DNA of 64,000 bases. Origin: Citrobacter tructae (GTDB lineage Bacteria; Pseudomonadota; Gammaproteobacteria; Enterobacterales; Enterobacteriaceae). A program made the translations under genes and the position numbers. The stretch spans positions 3,348,001-3,412,000 of the forward strand of contig NZ_CP038469.1 of NCBI RefSeq assembly GCF_004684345.1, read 5' to 3'. The stretch's first letter is position 1; every line of letters starts with the position of its first letter. Below, one piece after another: positions 23,296 through 36,522 of the stretch. Under the pieces are notes generated by a model. It worked only from the letters and a program-made list of their open reading frames with translations, had not been told where the DNA came from and did no database searches.

Positions 23296-23648
23296 TTTTG
23301 TATTTTCTTGCATCTTGTTCGAAGGAATACCTAAAGAGTTACCATAGAATTTGCAAATGACACAAGATATTTTTTCATTGATTTTTCTGACGTCGTTAAC
23401 GGTTTAGATAAATACCATTGTTTTTTATACAAAAAATAGAAAATGAGAATATTTCACGTTATTCAGCAAACTCGATCATGCTTTACCTCTGCATAAGGTA
23501 CTTTCAGTTGTGTTTGCGAGCGTAGTTCCAGGCGTTATGCAACCAATTATTTCTTGCACAAAAACACGTGAATCAGCATCTAAAAACATCAATTACGCAG
23601 AATATTGCCGCTATCAGTTACGACATAATACCTGCCTCAGGAGGAGTT
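23296..23648. promoter_or_regulatory. Divergent intergenic region between ilvL and yifB
   Basis: 353 bases without a gene apart from the start of the two flanking transcripts. The ilvL-proximal part (23310-23410) is conserved with the E. coli ilv promoter: on the minus strand TTGTGT near 23370 and TATGGT or TAACTC further downstream are candidate -35 and -10 elements, preceded by an AT-rich block that in E. coli binds IHF. The yifB start is preceded by GAGGAG (23641-23646). The exact start sites cannot be settled by reading. Confidence 0.5.
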
Positions 23649-25169
23649 ATGTCACTGTCGATAGTCCACACACGCGCCGCATTAGGCGTCAATGCACCAC
23701 CCATTACTATTGAAGTACATATTAGTAGTGGCTTGCCCGGCTTGACCATGGTCGGGTTACCCGAAACGACCGTGAAAGAGGCCCGCGATCGAGTTCGCAG
23801 TGCGATTATTAATAGCGGGTATGAATTTCCGGCCAAGAAGATAACCATCAACCTCGCCCCGGCAGATCTGCCTAAAGAAGGCGGGAGATATGATTTGCCT
23901 ATCGCCGTTGCGCTTCTGGCAGCGTCAGAGCAGCTTACAACACATAATCTCGATACTTATGAGTTGTTAGGTGAATTAGCGCTTACAGGTGCGTTACGCG
24001 GCGTTCCCGGAGCGATATCAAGCGCAACCGAAGCGATTCGCGCAGGCAGACGAATCATTGTCGCAAAAGAGAATGCTGCAGAAGTGGGGTTGATACACGG
24101 CGAGGGGTGTCTGATTGCCGATCACCTGCAGTCTGTATGCGCATTTCTTGAAGGCAAGCATGAATTAGAAAGACCCGTTTACGTAGAGATTCCGCCTGCA
24201 GGCTCTTCTGATGACCTCAGCGACATCATCGGCCAGGAACAGGGTAAACGAGGGCTGGAGATAACCGCCGCAGGCGGCCACAATCTCCTGCTCATCGGCC
24301 CGCCGGGTACGGGGAAAACAATGCTCGCCAGTCGCCTCAAAGGACTGCTGCCACCGTTAAACAATGAGGAGGCACTGGAAAGTGCGGCAATCCTCAGTCT
24401 GGTCAATTCCGACACGATACACAAGCAGTGGAAGCAACGCCCCTTTCGCTCACCTCATCACAGTGCTTCTTTAACCGCAATGGTAGGCGGAGGAGCAATA
24501 CCAGCACCAGGAGAGATTTCTCTGGCACATAACGGCATATTATTTTTGGATGAATTGCCCGAGTTTGAACGCCGTACACTGGATGCTCTACGTGAACCCA
24601 TTGAATCCGGACAAATTCATTTATCACGAACCCGGGCAAAAATAACCTACCCGGCACACTTTCAACTGATAGCGGCAATGAATCCAAGCCCAACGGGACA
24701 CTATCAGGGAAACCACAATCGCTGTACCCCAGAGCAAACGCTACGCTACCTCAATCGCTTATCCGGCCCTTTTCTCGACCGCTTCGATTTGTCCCTCGAA
24801 ATTCCCCTTCCACCGCCGGGTATACTCAGCCAGCGCGCGGTAAAGGGAGAGGGCAGCGAGGCGGTGAAGAAACGTGTTATGGCCGCGCGTGTGCGCCAGT
24901 ATCAGCGGCAAAATAAGTTAAATGCACATTTGGGTAGCCAGGATATACATCAATTCTGCATTTTGCACAGGGATGATGCGCGCTGGCTGGAGGAAACGTT
25001 AGCACATCTTGGATTGTCCATCCGTGCGTGGCTGCGCCTGATAAAGGTCGCTCGCACAATTGCGGATATTGATCAATGTGACCAGATCACCCGTCAGCAT
25101 TTACAGGAAGCCGTTGGCTATCGGGCAATCGACCGGCTGTTAATCCATTTGCAGAAACTACTGGCATAA
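23649..25169 (+). CDS. yifB: YifB/ComM-family AAA+ ATPase (Mg chelatase-like)
   Basis: 506 residues starting MSLSIVHTRAALGVNAPP at 23649, preceded by GAGGAG. The N-terminal ChlI-type domain (1-170) is followed by an AAA+ core with Walker A IGPPGTGKT near residue 218, Walker B ILFLDELPEF near 303 and a C-terminal Mg-chelatase subdomain. In Haemophilus and Vibrio the homologue ComM is a branch-migration helicase that promotes natural transformation; in enterics the role is not established. Compared with K-12 the linker near residue 178 is divergent (VYVEIPPAGSSDDLSD). An upstream extension of 27 codons was rejected. Confidence 0.93.
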   Translation: MSLSIVHTRAALGVNAPPITIEVHISSGLPGLTMVGLPETTVKEARDRVRSAIINSGYEFPAKKITINLAPADLPKEGGRYDLPIAVALLAASEQLTTHNLDTYELLGELALTGALRGVPGAISSATEAIRAGRRIIVAKENAAEVGLIHGEGCLIADHLQSVCAFLEGKHELERPVYVEIPPAGSSDDLSDIIGQEQGKRGLEITAAGGHNLLLIGPPGTGKTMLASRLKGLLPPLNNEEALESAAILSLVNSDTIHKQWKQRPFRSPHHSASLTAMVGGGAIPAPGEISLAHNGILFLDELPEFERRTLDALREPIESGQIHLSRTRAKITYPAHFQLIAAMNPSPTGHYQGNHNRCTPEQTLRYLNRLSGPFLDRFDLSLEIPLPPPGILSQRAVKGEGSEAVKKRVMAARVRQYQRQNKLNAHLGSQDIHQFCILHRDDARWLEETLAHLGLSIRAWLRLIKVARTIADIDQCDQITRQHLQEAVGYRAIDRLLIHLQKLLA

Positions 25170-25193
25170 AAAAAGGGCTTTCGCCCTTTTTTT
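25168..25193. terminator. Bidirectional terminator between yifB and maoP
   Basis: AAAAAAAGGGC and GCCCTTTTTTT form a hairpin with a small loop, flanked by A and T runs. It directly abuts both stop codons and can end yifB (plus) and maoP (minus). Confidence 0.88.
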
Positions 25194-25194
25194 A

Positions 25195-25533
25195 TTAGTC
25201 ATCTGACTCAGTGTAGTCTTCTGCACCTTCAACCTGAGGTTTACCGCCAGACAGCGTATGGAAACGTTTTGGACGCTTAATACGCGTCATGTATTTAGAC
25301 CACACACGTTCAGCTTCGGTAACCGGCTCACGTTCACCACGGCACACCGCCACAAACAACTTCTCTTCTTCAGTTACCGGCTCACGCTTGCCCAGATCCA
25401 GCTCATTGAAAGCATAGCCATGACGCTCAAGCAGCTGTGCCTCTTTAATGGTGAAATCACCATGACGGGAGAATCCGCGGGGATAATATTTATTGTCGAA
25501 ATATCGATTAGTCGTCGTAAAGCTTTCCGCCAT
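25195..25533 (-). CDS. maoP: Macrodomain Ori organisation protein MaoP (YifE)
   Basis: 112 residues, nearly identical to E. coli MaoP (starts [20 protein letters not shown]). DUF413 family. In E. coli it acts with a short site, maoS, located in its own regulatory region, to confine long-range DNA contacts in the Ori macrodomain. Acidic C terminus ([11 protein letters not shown]). Here it lies about 22 kb from oriC, inside the region it is thought to organise. It is divergent from hdfR. Confidence 0.94.
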   Translation of the reverse strand: MAESFTTTNRYFDNKYYPRGFSRHGDFTIKEAQLLERHGYAFNELDLGKREPVTEEEKLFVAVCRGEREPVTEAERVWSKYMTRIKRPKRFHTLSGGKPQVEGAEDYTESDD

Positions 25534-25576
25534 CCTGCACGCTCCTAATTCTTTGGCCGAGCTATTTATGGCGCGG

Positions 25577-25619
25577 AGTATTAGTTACGCTTGACAGAGC
25601 GTCAAACAAAAGATTTAAA
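25577..25619. promoter_or_regulatory. Back-to-back maoP and hdfR promoters with overlapping -35 region
   Basis: The inverted repeat TTGAC-AGAGC-GTCAA (25591-25605) supplies both -35 hexamers. For hdfR (plus): TTGACA (25591-25596), 17 bases, TTTAAA (25614-25619). For maoP (minus): TTGACG (25600-25605), 17 bases, AATACT (25577-25582). Both spacings are optimal for sigma-70. The two polymerases cannot bind together, so the promoters should compete. The E. coli maoS element is said to lie in this interval; I cannot confirm its exact sequence. Confidence 0.6.
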
Positions 25620-25651
25620 TCATAACGACAAATTATTTTATGGAGCGAGTT

Positions 25652-26485
25652 GTGGATACGGAATTGTTAAAGACTTTCCTGGAAGTTAGCCGAACGCGCC
25701 ACTTTGGTCGGGCAGCTGAAGCGCTCTATCTGACCCAGTCGGCAGTCAGTTTTCGCATCAGACAACTGGAAAATCAACTAGGTGTGAACCTGTTCACCCG
25801 ACACAGAAACAATATCCGTTTAACCGCAGCGGGTGAAAAATTATTGCCCTATGCTGAAACGCTCATGAATACATGGCAAGCAGCACGTAAGGAGGTTGCG
25901 AATACCTCGCGGCATAATGAGTTCTCTATCGGTGCCAGTGCTTCCCTTTGGGAGTGCATGCTTAATAGCTGGCTGGGGCGGTTGTATCAATCACAGGAAC
26001 CGCAAGCCAGCCTGCAATTTGAAGCCAGGATCGCGCAACGTCAGTCGTTAGTTAAGCAACTCCATGAACGACAGCTTGATCTGCTGATTACCACCGAAAC
26101 ACCCAAAATGGACGAATTTAGCAGCCAACTGCTGGGATATTTCACACTAGCGTTATATTGCTGCACACCATCACAGACAAAAGACGAGTTGAATTATCTG
26201 CGCCTGGAATGGGGACCTGATTTTCAACAACACGAAGTGGGATTAGTTGCAGGTGATGAAATACCGGTGCTTACTACCAGTTCTGCTGAGCTGGCAAGGC
26301 AGCAACTTTCTGTACTTAAGGGTTTTAGCTGGCTTCCTGTCAGTTGGGCGAAAACGAAAAGCGATCTCCACATGATTACCGACAGCACGACGCTTTCACG
26401 TCCGCTATATGCGGTTTGGCTGCAAAATAGCGATAAACATACGCTTATCCGCGATCTGTTAAAAACGAATATTCTGGATGACTAG
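25652..26485 (+). CDS. hdfR: LysR-type regulator HdfR
   Basis: 277 residues from GTG at 25652, (M)[24 protein letters not shown] start was chosen because TGGAG lies eight bases upstream and the E. coli protein begins MDTELL; an ATG four codons earlier gives the same frame. The N-terminal winged helix-turn-helix (about 1-60) and LysR effector domain are complete. In E. coli HdfR represses flhDC and activates gltBD. The C-terminal half is more divergent from K-12 than its neighbours and ends two residues earlier (…NILDD). Confidence 0.92.
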   Translation: MDTELLKTFLEVSRTRHFGRAAEALYLTQSAVSFRIRQLENQLGVNLFTRHRNNIRLTAAGEKLLPYAETLMNTWQAARKEVANTSRHNEFSIGASASLWECMLNSWLGRLYQSQEPQASLQFEARIAQRQSLVKQLHERQLDLLITTETPKMDEFSSQLLGYFTLALYCCTPSQTKDELNYLRLEWGPDFQQHEVGLVAGDEIPVLTTSSAELARQQLSVLKGFSWLPVSWAKTKSDLHMITDSTTLSRPLYAVWLQNSDKHTLIRDLLKTNILDD

Positions 26486-26550
26486 AGAACGCTGGCAAGG
26501 ATGCCGGGAATTGAGAATAAACGGTAAAAAGACAGGCATAATTTTTAGAT

Positions 26551-26582
26551 AAAAAAAATCCTTAGCAAAAATGCTAAGGATT
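26551..26582 (-). terminator. rrn operon terminator
   Basis: On the minus strand AATCCTTAGCA pairs with TGCTAAGGATT around a short A/T loop, followed by a run of U (26551-26558). It sits five bases after the 3' end of tRNA-Trp and ends the ribosomal RNA operon; it also faces the hdfR 3' end. Confidence 0.88.
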
Positions 26583-26587
26583 GTTTC

Positions 26588-26663
26588 TGGCAGGGGCGGA
26601 GAGACTCGAACTCGCGACACCCGGTTTTGGAGACCGGTGCTCTACCAACTGAGCTACGCCCCT
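26588..26663 (-). tRNA. trpT: tRNA-Trp (anticodon CCA)
   Basis: 76 nucleotides with encoded 3' CCA. Minus strand begins AGGGGCGTAGCTCAGTTGG; the anticodon loop is CTCCAAA, and the T arm GTTCGAGT is intact. It is the last gene of the rrn operon, as in E. coli rrnC. Confidence 0.98.
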
Positions 26664-26677
26664 AAATTTCTTATCAT

Positions 26678-26702
26678 TAAGCCTGCTATATTAGCAGGCT
26701 TA
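26678..26702 (-). other. Perfect stem-loop between tRNA-Asp and tRNA-Trp
   Basis: TAAGCCTGCTA and TAGCAGGCTTA form an 11-bp perfect stem with a three-base loop in the 52-base spacer between the two distal tRNA genes. On the transcript strand it is followed by AUGAUAAG, not a U run, so it is more likely an RNA processing or pausing structure than a terminator. Confidence 0.6.
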
Positions 26703-26715
26703 ATTTTCTAATAAG

Positions 26716-26792
26716 TGGCGGAACGGACGGGACTCGAACCCGCGACCCCCTGCGTGACAGGCAGGTATTCTAACCAACTGAACTACCGCTCC
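26716..26792 (-). tRNA. aspT: tRNA-Asp (anticodon GTC)
   Basis: 77 nucleotides with encoded CCA. Minus strand begins GGAGCGGTAGTTCAGTTGG, with the anticodon loop CTGTCAC and T loop GTTCGAGT. Distal tRNA of the rrn operon, between 5S and tRNA-Trp. Confidence 0.98.
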
Positions 26793-26846
26793 ACCGAATT
26801 TCTTTGTCACTACCCGGATTATTCATCCCGGTTACTGCTTAATTTG

Positions 26847-26966
26847 ATGCCTGGCAGTTCCCTACTCTCGCATGGGGAGACCCCACACTACCATCGGCGC
26901 TACGGCGTTTCACTTCTGAGTTCGGCATGGGGTCAGGTGGGACCACCGCGCTACAGCCGCCAGGCA
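26847..26966 (-). rRNA. rrfC: 5S ribosomal RNA
   Basis: 120 nucleotides, minus strand beginning TGCCTGGCGGCTGTAGCGCG and ending in the complementary GCCAGGCAT. Almost the same as E. coli 5S rRNA. It lies 90 bases after the 23S gene. Confidence 0.97.
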
Positions 26967-27056
26967 AATTCTGTCTATCAGACCGCTTTTGGCGTTCTGA
27001 TGTTATCTGTATCAGGCTGAAAATCTGTCTCTTCACCAAAACATCTTTGGCGTTGT

Positions 27057-29961
<2,905 letters not shown>

Positions 29962-30178
29962 TCACAACCCGAAGATGTTTCGTAAAACATTCCGCGTTGC
30001 GAAAATTTGAGAGACTCGAACACACCGCTTATCTGTTCTTATTACGGAGAACAGACACAGTGTGTCGTTTCAATTTTCAGCTTGATCCAGATTTTTAAAG
30101 AGCAAATATCTCAAACATAACTCAGAGAGTCAGTTTTGAGATATTGAGGTCGGCGACTTTCACTCACGAACCAGCAAG
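29962..30178 (-). promoter_or_regulatory. 16S-23S spacer, distal part, with boxA-like antitermination site
   Basis: The 217-base spacer between tRNA-Glu and 23S. A boxA-like TGCTCTTTAAA is read on the minus strand at 30094-30104, as in the E. coli spacer, where it loads Nus factors ahead of 23S. The remainder contains the segments that pair with the 23S 3' flank to form the RNase III processing stem. No gene is seen. Confidence 0.7.
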
Positions 30179-30254
30179 TGGCGTCCCCTAGGGGATTCGA
30201 ACCCCTGTTACCGCCGTGAAAGGGCGGTGTCCTGGGCCTCTAGACGAAGGGGAC
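30179..30254 (-). tRNA. gltU: tRNA-Glu (anticodon TTC)
   Basis: 76 nucleotides with encoded CCA. Minus strand begins GTCCCCTTCGTCTAGAGGCC, with anticodon loop CTTTCAC and T loop GTTCGAAT. The single tRNA-Glu spacer is the type found in E. coli rrnB, rrnC, rrnE and rrnG. Confidence 0.98.
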
Positions 30255-30339
30255 ACTGAAGTCTCAATCGCAAGACGCCTTGCTATTTACTTTTCATCAG
30301 ACAATCTGTGTGGACACTACAAAGAACGTTTCTTTAAGG

Positions 30340-31881
<1,542 letters not shown>

Positions 31882-32011
31882 AAGTTTGATGCTCGTGAAT
31901 TAAACTTCGTAATGAATTACGTATGTTCACTCAGAGACTTGGTATTCATTTTTCGTCTTGCGACGTTAAGAATCCGTATCTTCGAGTGCCCACACAGATT
32001 GTCTGATAAAT

Positions 32012-32023
32012 TGTTAAAGAGCA
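32012..32023 (-). promoter_or_regulatory. rrn leader boxA antitermination site
   Basis: TGCTCTTTAACA on the minus strand, in the leader between P2 and 16S. It is the exact E. coli rrn boxA, which binds NusB and S10 and lets polymerase resist Rho through the untranslated operon. Confidence 0.85.
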
Positions 32024-32061
32024 GTGCAACGCGGCTTTCGCTCACCGTTGCGAGGTCCCGT

Positions 32062-32089
32062 ATAATACGTTTTCCTCATTCAGAGTCAA
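32062..32089 (-). promoter_or_regulatory. rrn promoter P2
   Basis: Minus strand: -35 TTGACT (32084-32089), a 16-base spacer, and -10 TATTAT (32062-32067). It lies about 115 bases downstream of P1, matching the E. coli tandem arrangement. Confidence 0.82.
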
Positions 32090-32180
32090 GCAATTATTTC
32101 TGCTTTTCTCTGCAAGGTTCTCGGTGGAACCCCGCTGACCCGGCGGCATGTAATCCGTTGTTCCGTGTCAGTGGAGGCGC

Positions 32181-32208
32181 ATTATAGGGAGTTATTTCAG
32201 GCTGACAA
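32181..32208 (-). promoter_or_regulatory. rrn promoter P1 with upstream UP element
   Basis: Minus strand: -35 TTGTCA (32203-32208), a 16-base spacer, and a perfect -10 TATAAT (32181-32186). The AT-rich UP element AGTTATTTTAAATTTCC lies directly upstream, close to the E. coli rrnB P1 sequence. The GC-rich GCGCCTCC just after the -10 is the discriminator that makes rrn P1 sensitive to ppGpp. Fis sites would lie between here and yieP. Confidence 0.88.
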
Positions 32209-32360
32209 GCGGAAATTTAAAATAACTTTCCGAGTGCGTATTTTTTCATCAAAACCGTCATTAACGTGCCATAAAATAAGCAACTTGCCGTTTTTGCAAC
32301 CGCAATCACACTTCCTGGTGGCATACTAATGAATAAGAGAAAGAGTAAGGAAGAACATTC

Positions 32361-33065
32361 ATGCCTTTAAATGCCCAACAGTTAGCCGCACAGAAAAACC
32401 TTTCCTATGTTCTGGCCGAAAAACTGGCTCAGCGAATATTAAAAGGTGAGTACGCGCCAGGCGCTATCCTGCCAGGTGAAATAGAACTGGGCGATCAGTT
32501 CGGCGTGAGCCGTACTGCAGTAAGAGAAGCTATAAAGACGTTAACGGCAAAAGGAATGGTATTACCGCGCCCGCGGATCGGTACTCGCGTTATGCCCCAA
32601 GCAAACTGGAATTTCCTCGATCAGGAGCTGCTCACGTGGTGGATGACGGAAGATAATTTCCCTCAGGTCATCAAACATTTTCTGGTGATGCGCATTAGCC
32701 TGGAACCCCAAGCCTGTTTACTGGCTGCCACCATCGGCACGGCAGAACAAAAAGCGCACCTGAATACCTTAATGAAAGAAATGGTCGAGCTGAAAAAGAA
32801 CTTTAAGCGTGAGCGCTGGATTGAAGTAGATATTGCCTGGCATGAACACATCTATGAAATGAGCGCAAATCCATTCCTGATTTCCTTCGCATCATTGTTC
32901 CATTCCGTGTACCAGACCTATTTTACCTCTATTACCTATAACGAGGTGGTGAAGCTGGATTTGCATCAGGCCATTGTGGATGCCATAGAGGACAGCGATG
33001 GCGATCGCGCCTTCACCGCCTGTCAGGCATTACTGATAGCCCCCAATGATCTCCCGGATAAATAA
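32361..33065 (+). CDS. yieP: FadR-subfamily GntR regulator YieP
   Basis: 234 residues. The N-terminal winged helix-turn-helix of the GntR family (about 15-75, with [20 protein letters not shown]) is followed by an all-helical FCD effector domain with the expected acid/histidine metal-site residues ([10 protein letters not shown] near 155). E. coli YieP is a global regulator of modest effect whose effector is unknown. It is divergent from the rrn promoters and ends one base before the hsrA start, so the two are likely co-transcribed. Confidence 0.9.
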   Translation: MPLNAQQLAAQKNLSYVLAEKLAQRILKGEYAPGAILPGEIELGDQFGVSRTAVREAIKTLTAKGMVLPRPRIGTRVMPQANWNFLDQELLTWWMTEDNFPQVIKHFLVMRISLEPQACLLAATIGTAEQKAHLNTLMKEMVELKKNFKRERWIEVDIAWHEHIYEMSANPFLISFASLFHSVYQTYFTSITYNEVVKLDLHQAIVDAIEDSDGDRAFTACQALLIAPNDLPDK

Positions 33066-33066
33066 C

Positions 33067-34494
33067 ATGCCAGAAAAGAAATCACGCAGTATGGCCGGGT
33101 TGCCATGGATCGCCGCCATGGCCTTTTTTATGCAGGCATTAGACGCCACTATCCTTAATACTGCGTTACCCGCAATCGCACACAGCCTCAACCGCTCCCC
33201 ACTCGCCATGCAGTCGGCCATCATCAGCTACACCCTGACGGTGGCGATGCTGATCCCGGTGAGTGGTTGGCTGGCTGACCGCTTCGGTACCCGACGTATC
33301 TTTATGATTGCCGTGAGCCTGTTTACCTTGGGTTCACTTGCCTGTGCGCTATCTGGCTCTTTAACAGAACTGGTTGTTTTCCGGGTGATACAGGGTATTG
33401 GCGGCGCAATGATGATGCCGGTTGCCCGCCTGGCGCTATTGCGCGCCTACCCGCGTAGTGAGCTGCTCCCGGTACTTAACTTCGTGACCATGCCTGGACT
33501 GGTGGGGCCGATTTTAGGCCCGGTTTTAGGCGGAGTTTTGGTAACGTGGGCCAGCTGGCACTGGATCTTCCTGATTAATATTCCAATTGGCATTGCCGGT
33601 ATCTTCTATGCCCGCAAATATATGCCGAACTTCACCACACCACGCCGTGGCTTTGATATGACCGGTTTCTTTCTCTTTGGTCTGAGCCTGGTGCTGTTTT
33701 CCAGCGGAGTGGAGTTGCTCGGTGAAAAACTTGTCGCCAGTTGGATAGCGCTTAGCATTATTCTTGGCAGCATTTTGCTGCTGCTCGCCTACATCCGCCA
33801 CGCGCGCCACCATCCAACACCATTAATTGCGCTCCCGATCTTTAAGACCCGAACGTTCTCGGTCGGTATCGCGGGAAACCTTGCCACACGCCTGGGGACA
33901 GGATGTGTACCTTTCTTAATGCCACTGATGTTGCAGGTCGGCTTTGGCTACCCGGCGCTAATAGCCGGTTGTATGATGGCACCGACAGCGCTGGGATCCA
34001 TTCTGGCGAAATCAATGGTGACACAGGTCCTGCGTCGTCTTGGCTACCGCACGACGCTGGTCGGCGTGACGGTATTTATCGGCCTGATGATTGCGCAGTT
34101 CTCTTTGCAATCTCCCGCCATGCCAATTTGGATGCTGATCCTGCCGTTGTTCATTTTAGGTATGGCAATGTCCACCCAGTTTACCTCGATGAATACCATT
34201 ACCCTTGCGGATCTGACCGATGATAATGCCAGCAGCGGCAACAGCGTGTTAGCCGTCACGCAACAGCTGTCGATTAGCTTAGGTGTTGCGATTAGCGCCG
34301 CCGTACTGCGTATCTATGAAGGCATGGAAGGAACCAATACGGTCGAACAGTTCCACTATACCTTTATTACGATGGGCGCTATTACGGTGATATCAGCACT
34401 GATGTTCATGCTGCTAAAAGCCAAAGATGGCCGCAACCTGATCAAAGAGCGGCATAAGTCTAAACCGACCCCCGCACCATCAGAACAGGAGTAA
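33067..34494 (+). CDS. hsrA: Putative multidrug MFS transporter HsrA (YieO)
   Basis: 475 residues from [20 protein letters not shown], the same length as E. coli HsrA. Major facilitator of the DHA2 family with about 14 hydrophobic segments. The motif [14 protein letters not shown] in TM1 and the loop [11 protein letters not shown] after TM2 are typical of 14-TM drug:proton antiporters. Overexpression in E. coli alters homocysteine export and virulence-gene expression; the natural substrate is unknown. A start seven codons upstream lies inside yieP and was rejected. Its 3' end overlaps the convergent rbsR by 35 bases. Confidence 0.9.
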   Translation: MPEKKSRSMAGLPWIAAMAFFMQALDATILNTALPAIAHSLNRSPLAMQSAIISYTLTVAMLIPVSGWLADRFGTRRIFMIAVSLFTLGSLACALSGSLTELVVFRVIQGIGGAMMMPVARLALLRAYPRSELLPVLNFVTMPGLVGPILGPVLGGVLVTWASWHWIFLINIPIGIAGIFYARKYMPNFTTPRRGFDMTGFFLFGLSLVLFSSGVELLGEKLVASWIALSIILGSILLLLAYIRHARHHPTPLIALPIFKTRTFSVGIAGNLATRLGTGCVPFLMPLMLQVGFGYPALIAGCMMAPTALGSILAKSMVTQVLRRLGYRTTLVGVTVFIGLMIAQFSLQSPAMPIWMLILPLFILGMAMSTQFTSMNTITLADLTDDNASSGNSVLAVTQQLSISLGVAISAAVLRIYEGMEGTNTVEQFHYTFITMGAITVISALMFMLLKAKDGRNLIKERHKSKPTPAPSEQE

Positions 34495-35452
34495 GCTGCA
34501 GGCGCTGTTGCTGCAAGGTGGGTTGCGCCATACGGTGAATTAACACATCGATGGCCAGCTCTCCCAGTTCATCTTTGGGTTGATGGATAGTCGTAAGCGG
34601 CGGCGTCATGTAACGCGCTAGTTCGATATCATCATAGCCTACCACCGCCATATCCTGCGGGATGCGTAATCCTGACTGGTACAAAGCCTGATACGCCCCC
34701 ACCGCCATTGCATCATTACCCGCAAAAACAGCCTGCGGCCGCTGTTTATGCGACAACAGCGTTTGCATGGCTTCAAACCCGCCGCCAAACTCGAAATCAC
34801 CGGTGATCTCGTAGCCTTGCGGAATCACTAACCCAGCCCGTTCCATTGCCGCGCGATATCCTTCCAGACGTAAACGCGCCGGCGTTTTGTCCAGCGGCCC
34901 GGTAATACAAGCAATGCGCGTAAACCCTTTTTCGATAAGATGCTGAGTGGCTAAATCCCCACCCAACAGGGAATTGTCCTGAATCAGGTCACTTTCACCC
35001 TCAAAAGGTGACCAGTCCATCATCACGGTGGGAATAGAAGGGTAACGCTGCATGATTTCCATGGAAGGCTGATGAGTTTCGGTGCAGAGCAGCAGTAAGC
35101 CGTCCACCCGCTTTTGCATCAACGTTTCCAGATTACGATTCATGCGCTGTTCGTCGCCTTCGGTGTTGCATAACACCAGGCTGTAGCCCCGCTCAAAACA
35201 GCTGCGTTCAACACCACGCACCAGTTCTGAATAAAAGGGATTGGTACTGGCAGTGATTAACATACCGATGGTGCGGGTCTGATTTAACTTGAGGCTACGC
35301 GCCAGCGCGGAAGGCGCGTAGTTAAGCTCTTTAATCGCCGCGTCAACTTTGTCGGTAATAGCCTCGCTGACAAAACGATCTTTATTAATGACGTGAGAAA
35401 CCGTCGACGTGGAAACACCCGCAAGGCGGGCAACGTCCTTCATTGTAGCCAA
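34460..35452 (-). CDS. rbsR: Ribose operon repressor RbsR
   Basis: 330 residues. LacI-family repressor with N-terminal helix-turn-helix ([20 protein letters not shown], residues 4-23), the hinge helix (APSALARSL) and a ribose-binding core. Represses rbsDACBK and, in E. coli, also purine salvage genes. It binds palindromes of the AGCGAAACGTTTCGCT type, of which two are seen upstream of rbsD. It follows rbsK by three bases. The last 35 bases of the frame overlap hsrA in antisense. Confidence 0.95.
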   Translation of the reverse strand: MATMKDVARLAGVSTSTVSHVINKDRFVSEAITDKVDAAIKELNYAPSALARSLKLNQTRTIGMLITASTNPFYSELVRGVERSCFERGYSLVLCNTEGDEQRMNRNLETLMQKRVDGLLLLCTETHQPSMEIMQRYPSIPTVMMDWSPFEGESDLIQDNSLLGGDLATQHLIEKGFTRIACITGPLDKTPARLRLEGYRAAMERAGLVIPQGYEITGDFEFGGGFEAMQTLLSHKQRPQAVFAGNDAMAVGAYQALYQSGLRIPQDMAVVGYDDIELARYMTPPLTTIHQPKDELGELAIDVLIHRMAQPTLQQQRLQLTPVLMVRGSV

Positions 35453-35455
35453 GCG

Positions 35456-36385
35456 TTACCTCTGCTGACCTAAAAACGCCTCAATTTCTTCGCGCCACGG
35501 AACGGAGGGCTGTGCGCCTTTACGCGTTACCGCAATCGCCGCGGCCGCATGCGCAAAGCGAATCGCCTCAGGCAACGGTGTCTCTTCTAGTAGCGCTGTG
35601 ATTAGCGCACCGTTAAAAGTATCTCCGGCAGCGATGGTATCAACAGCATCCACTTTAAAGCCGGGAACACGATGACCTTCACCGTTTACACTGGCCCAAA
35701 CGCCACGGCTTCCTAGGGTAATCAGTACGGTGTGAATACCCTTCGCGTGCAACGCCTGCGCCGCTTTAGCAGCATCTTCATCGTTTTCCACCCGTATCCC
35801 CGTCAGCCTTTCAGCCTCGGTTTCATTCGGGGTAATGATGTCCACCAGCGACAGCAGTTCATCAGAAAGTTCACGTGCCGGAGCCGGGTTAAGCGCGACC
35901 GTAGTGTTATGTTGACGCGCAATTTTTGCCGCAGCCAATACGCTTTCGATAGGAGATTCTAACTGCATCAGCAATGCCGAAGCCTGCGCAATACGGTCTC
36001 GCTGAGCCTCCACCAGCGCAGGAGAAAGTGCGGCATTCGCTCCTGCATGAATAGCAATAACGTTCTCGCCTTCAGCATTGACAAAAATCAGCGCCACACC
36101 GGTCGCTTCGCCAGAAATAACACTAATTGGCGCAATATCGATGTTATCGCTGGCTAATTGTTTACGTACACTTTCACCAATATCATCATCCCCCGTACAG
36201 GCAATGAATGAGATATTTGCGCCACTACGACCCGCAGCAACCGCCTGGTTCGCGCCTTTTCCGCCAAATGCGACCTGATATTGGCTACCGGTTACGGTTT
36301 CGCCGGGTGTCGGAAAAGAATTAAGGTTGAGGATGTGATCGGCATTAATGCTGCCAAGAACAACGAGGTTGCCTGCGGTTTTCAT
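35456..36385 (-). CDS. rbsK: Ribokinase
   Basis: 309 residues. PfkB-family kinase that phosphorylates ribose to ribose-5-phosphate. The N-terminal signature GGKGANQAVAAGR (about 42-54) and the C-terminal DTIAAGDTFNGALI with catalytic base D near residue 255 are both present. A 137-base spacer with two stem-loops separates it from rbsB. Confidence 0.97.
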   Translation of the reverse strand: MKTAGNLVVLGSINADHILNLNSFPTPGETVTGSQYQVAFGGKGANQAVAAGRSGANISFIACTGDDDIGESVRKQLASDNIDIAPISVISGEATGVALIFVNAEGENVIAIHAGANAALSPALVEAQRDRIAQASALLMQLESPIESVLAAAKIARQHNTTVALNPAPARELSDELLSLVDIITPNETEAERLTGIRVENDEDAAKAAQALHAKGIHTVLITLGSRGVWASVNGEGHRVPGFKVDAVDTIAAGDTFNGALITALLEETPLPEAIRFAHAAAAIAVTRKGAQPSVPWREEIEAFLGQQR

Positions 36386-36407
36386 GTTCGGTATTCCAAG
36401 TCAAAGT

Positions 36408-36497
36408 GCGCCACCGGGTTAGGGTGGCGCGTGCCCTGCTTTTCTTTTTACGCTTTCATCTTCAACTGTCTGAGGATGGCGTATTTATGTCGCCATC
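36408..36497 (-). repeat. Two stem-loops in the rbsB-rbsK spacer
   Basis: GCGCCACC (36408-36415) pairs with GGTGGCGC (36423-36430), and GATGGCG (36475-36481) pairs with CGCCATC (36491-36497). Neither is followed by a U run on the transcript strand. They could stabilise the rbsB message 3' end or lower expression of the downstream rbsK and rbsR, as known for binding-protein operons. Confidence 0.55.
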
Positions 36498-36522
36498 AGG
36501 TCGCGAACGACCTGAATCGCTA

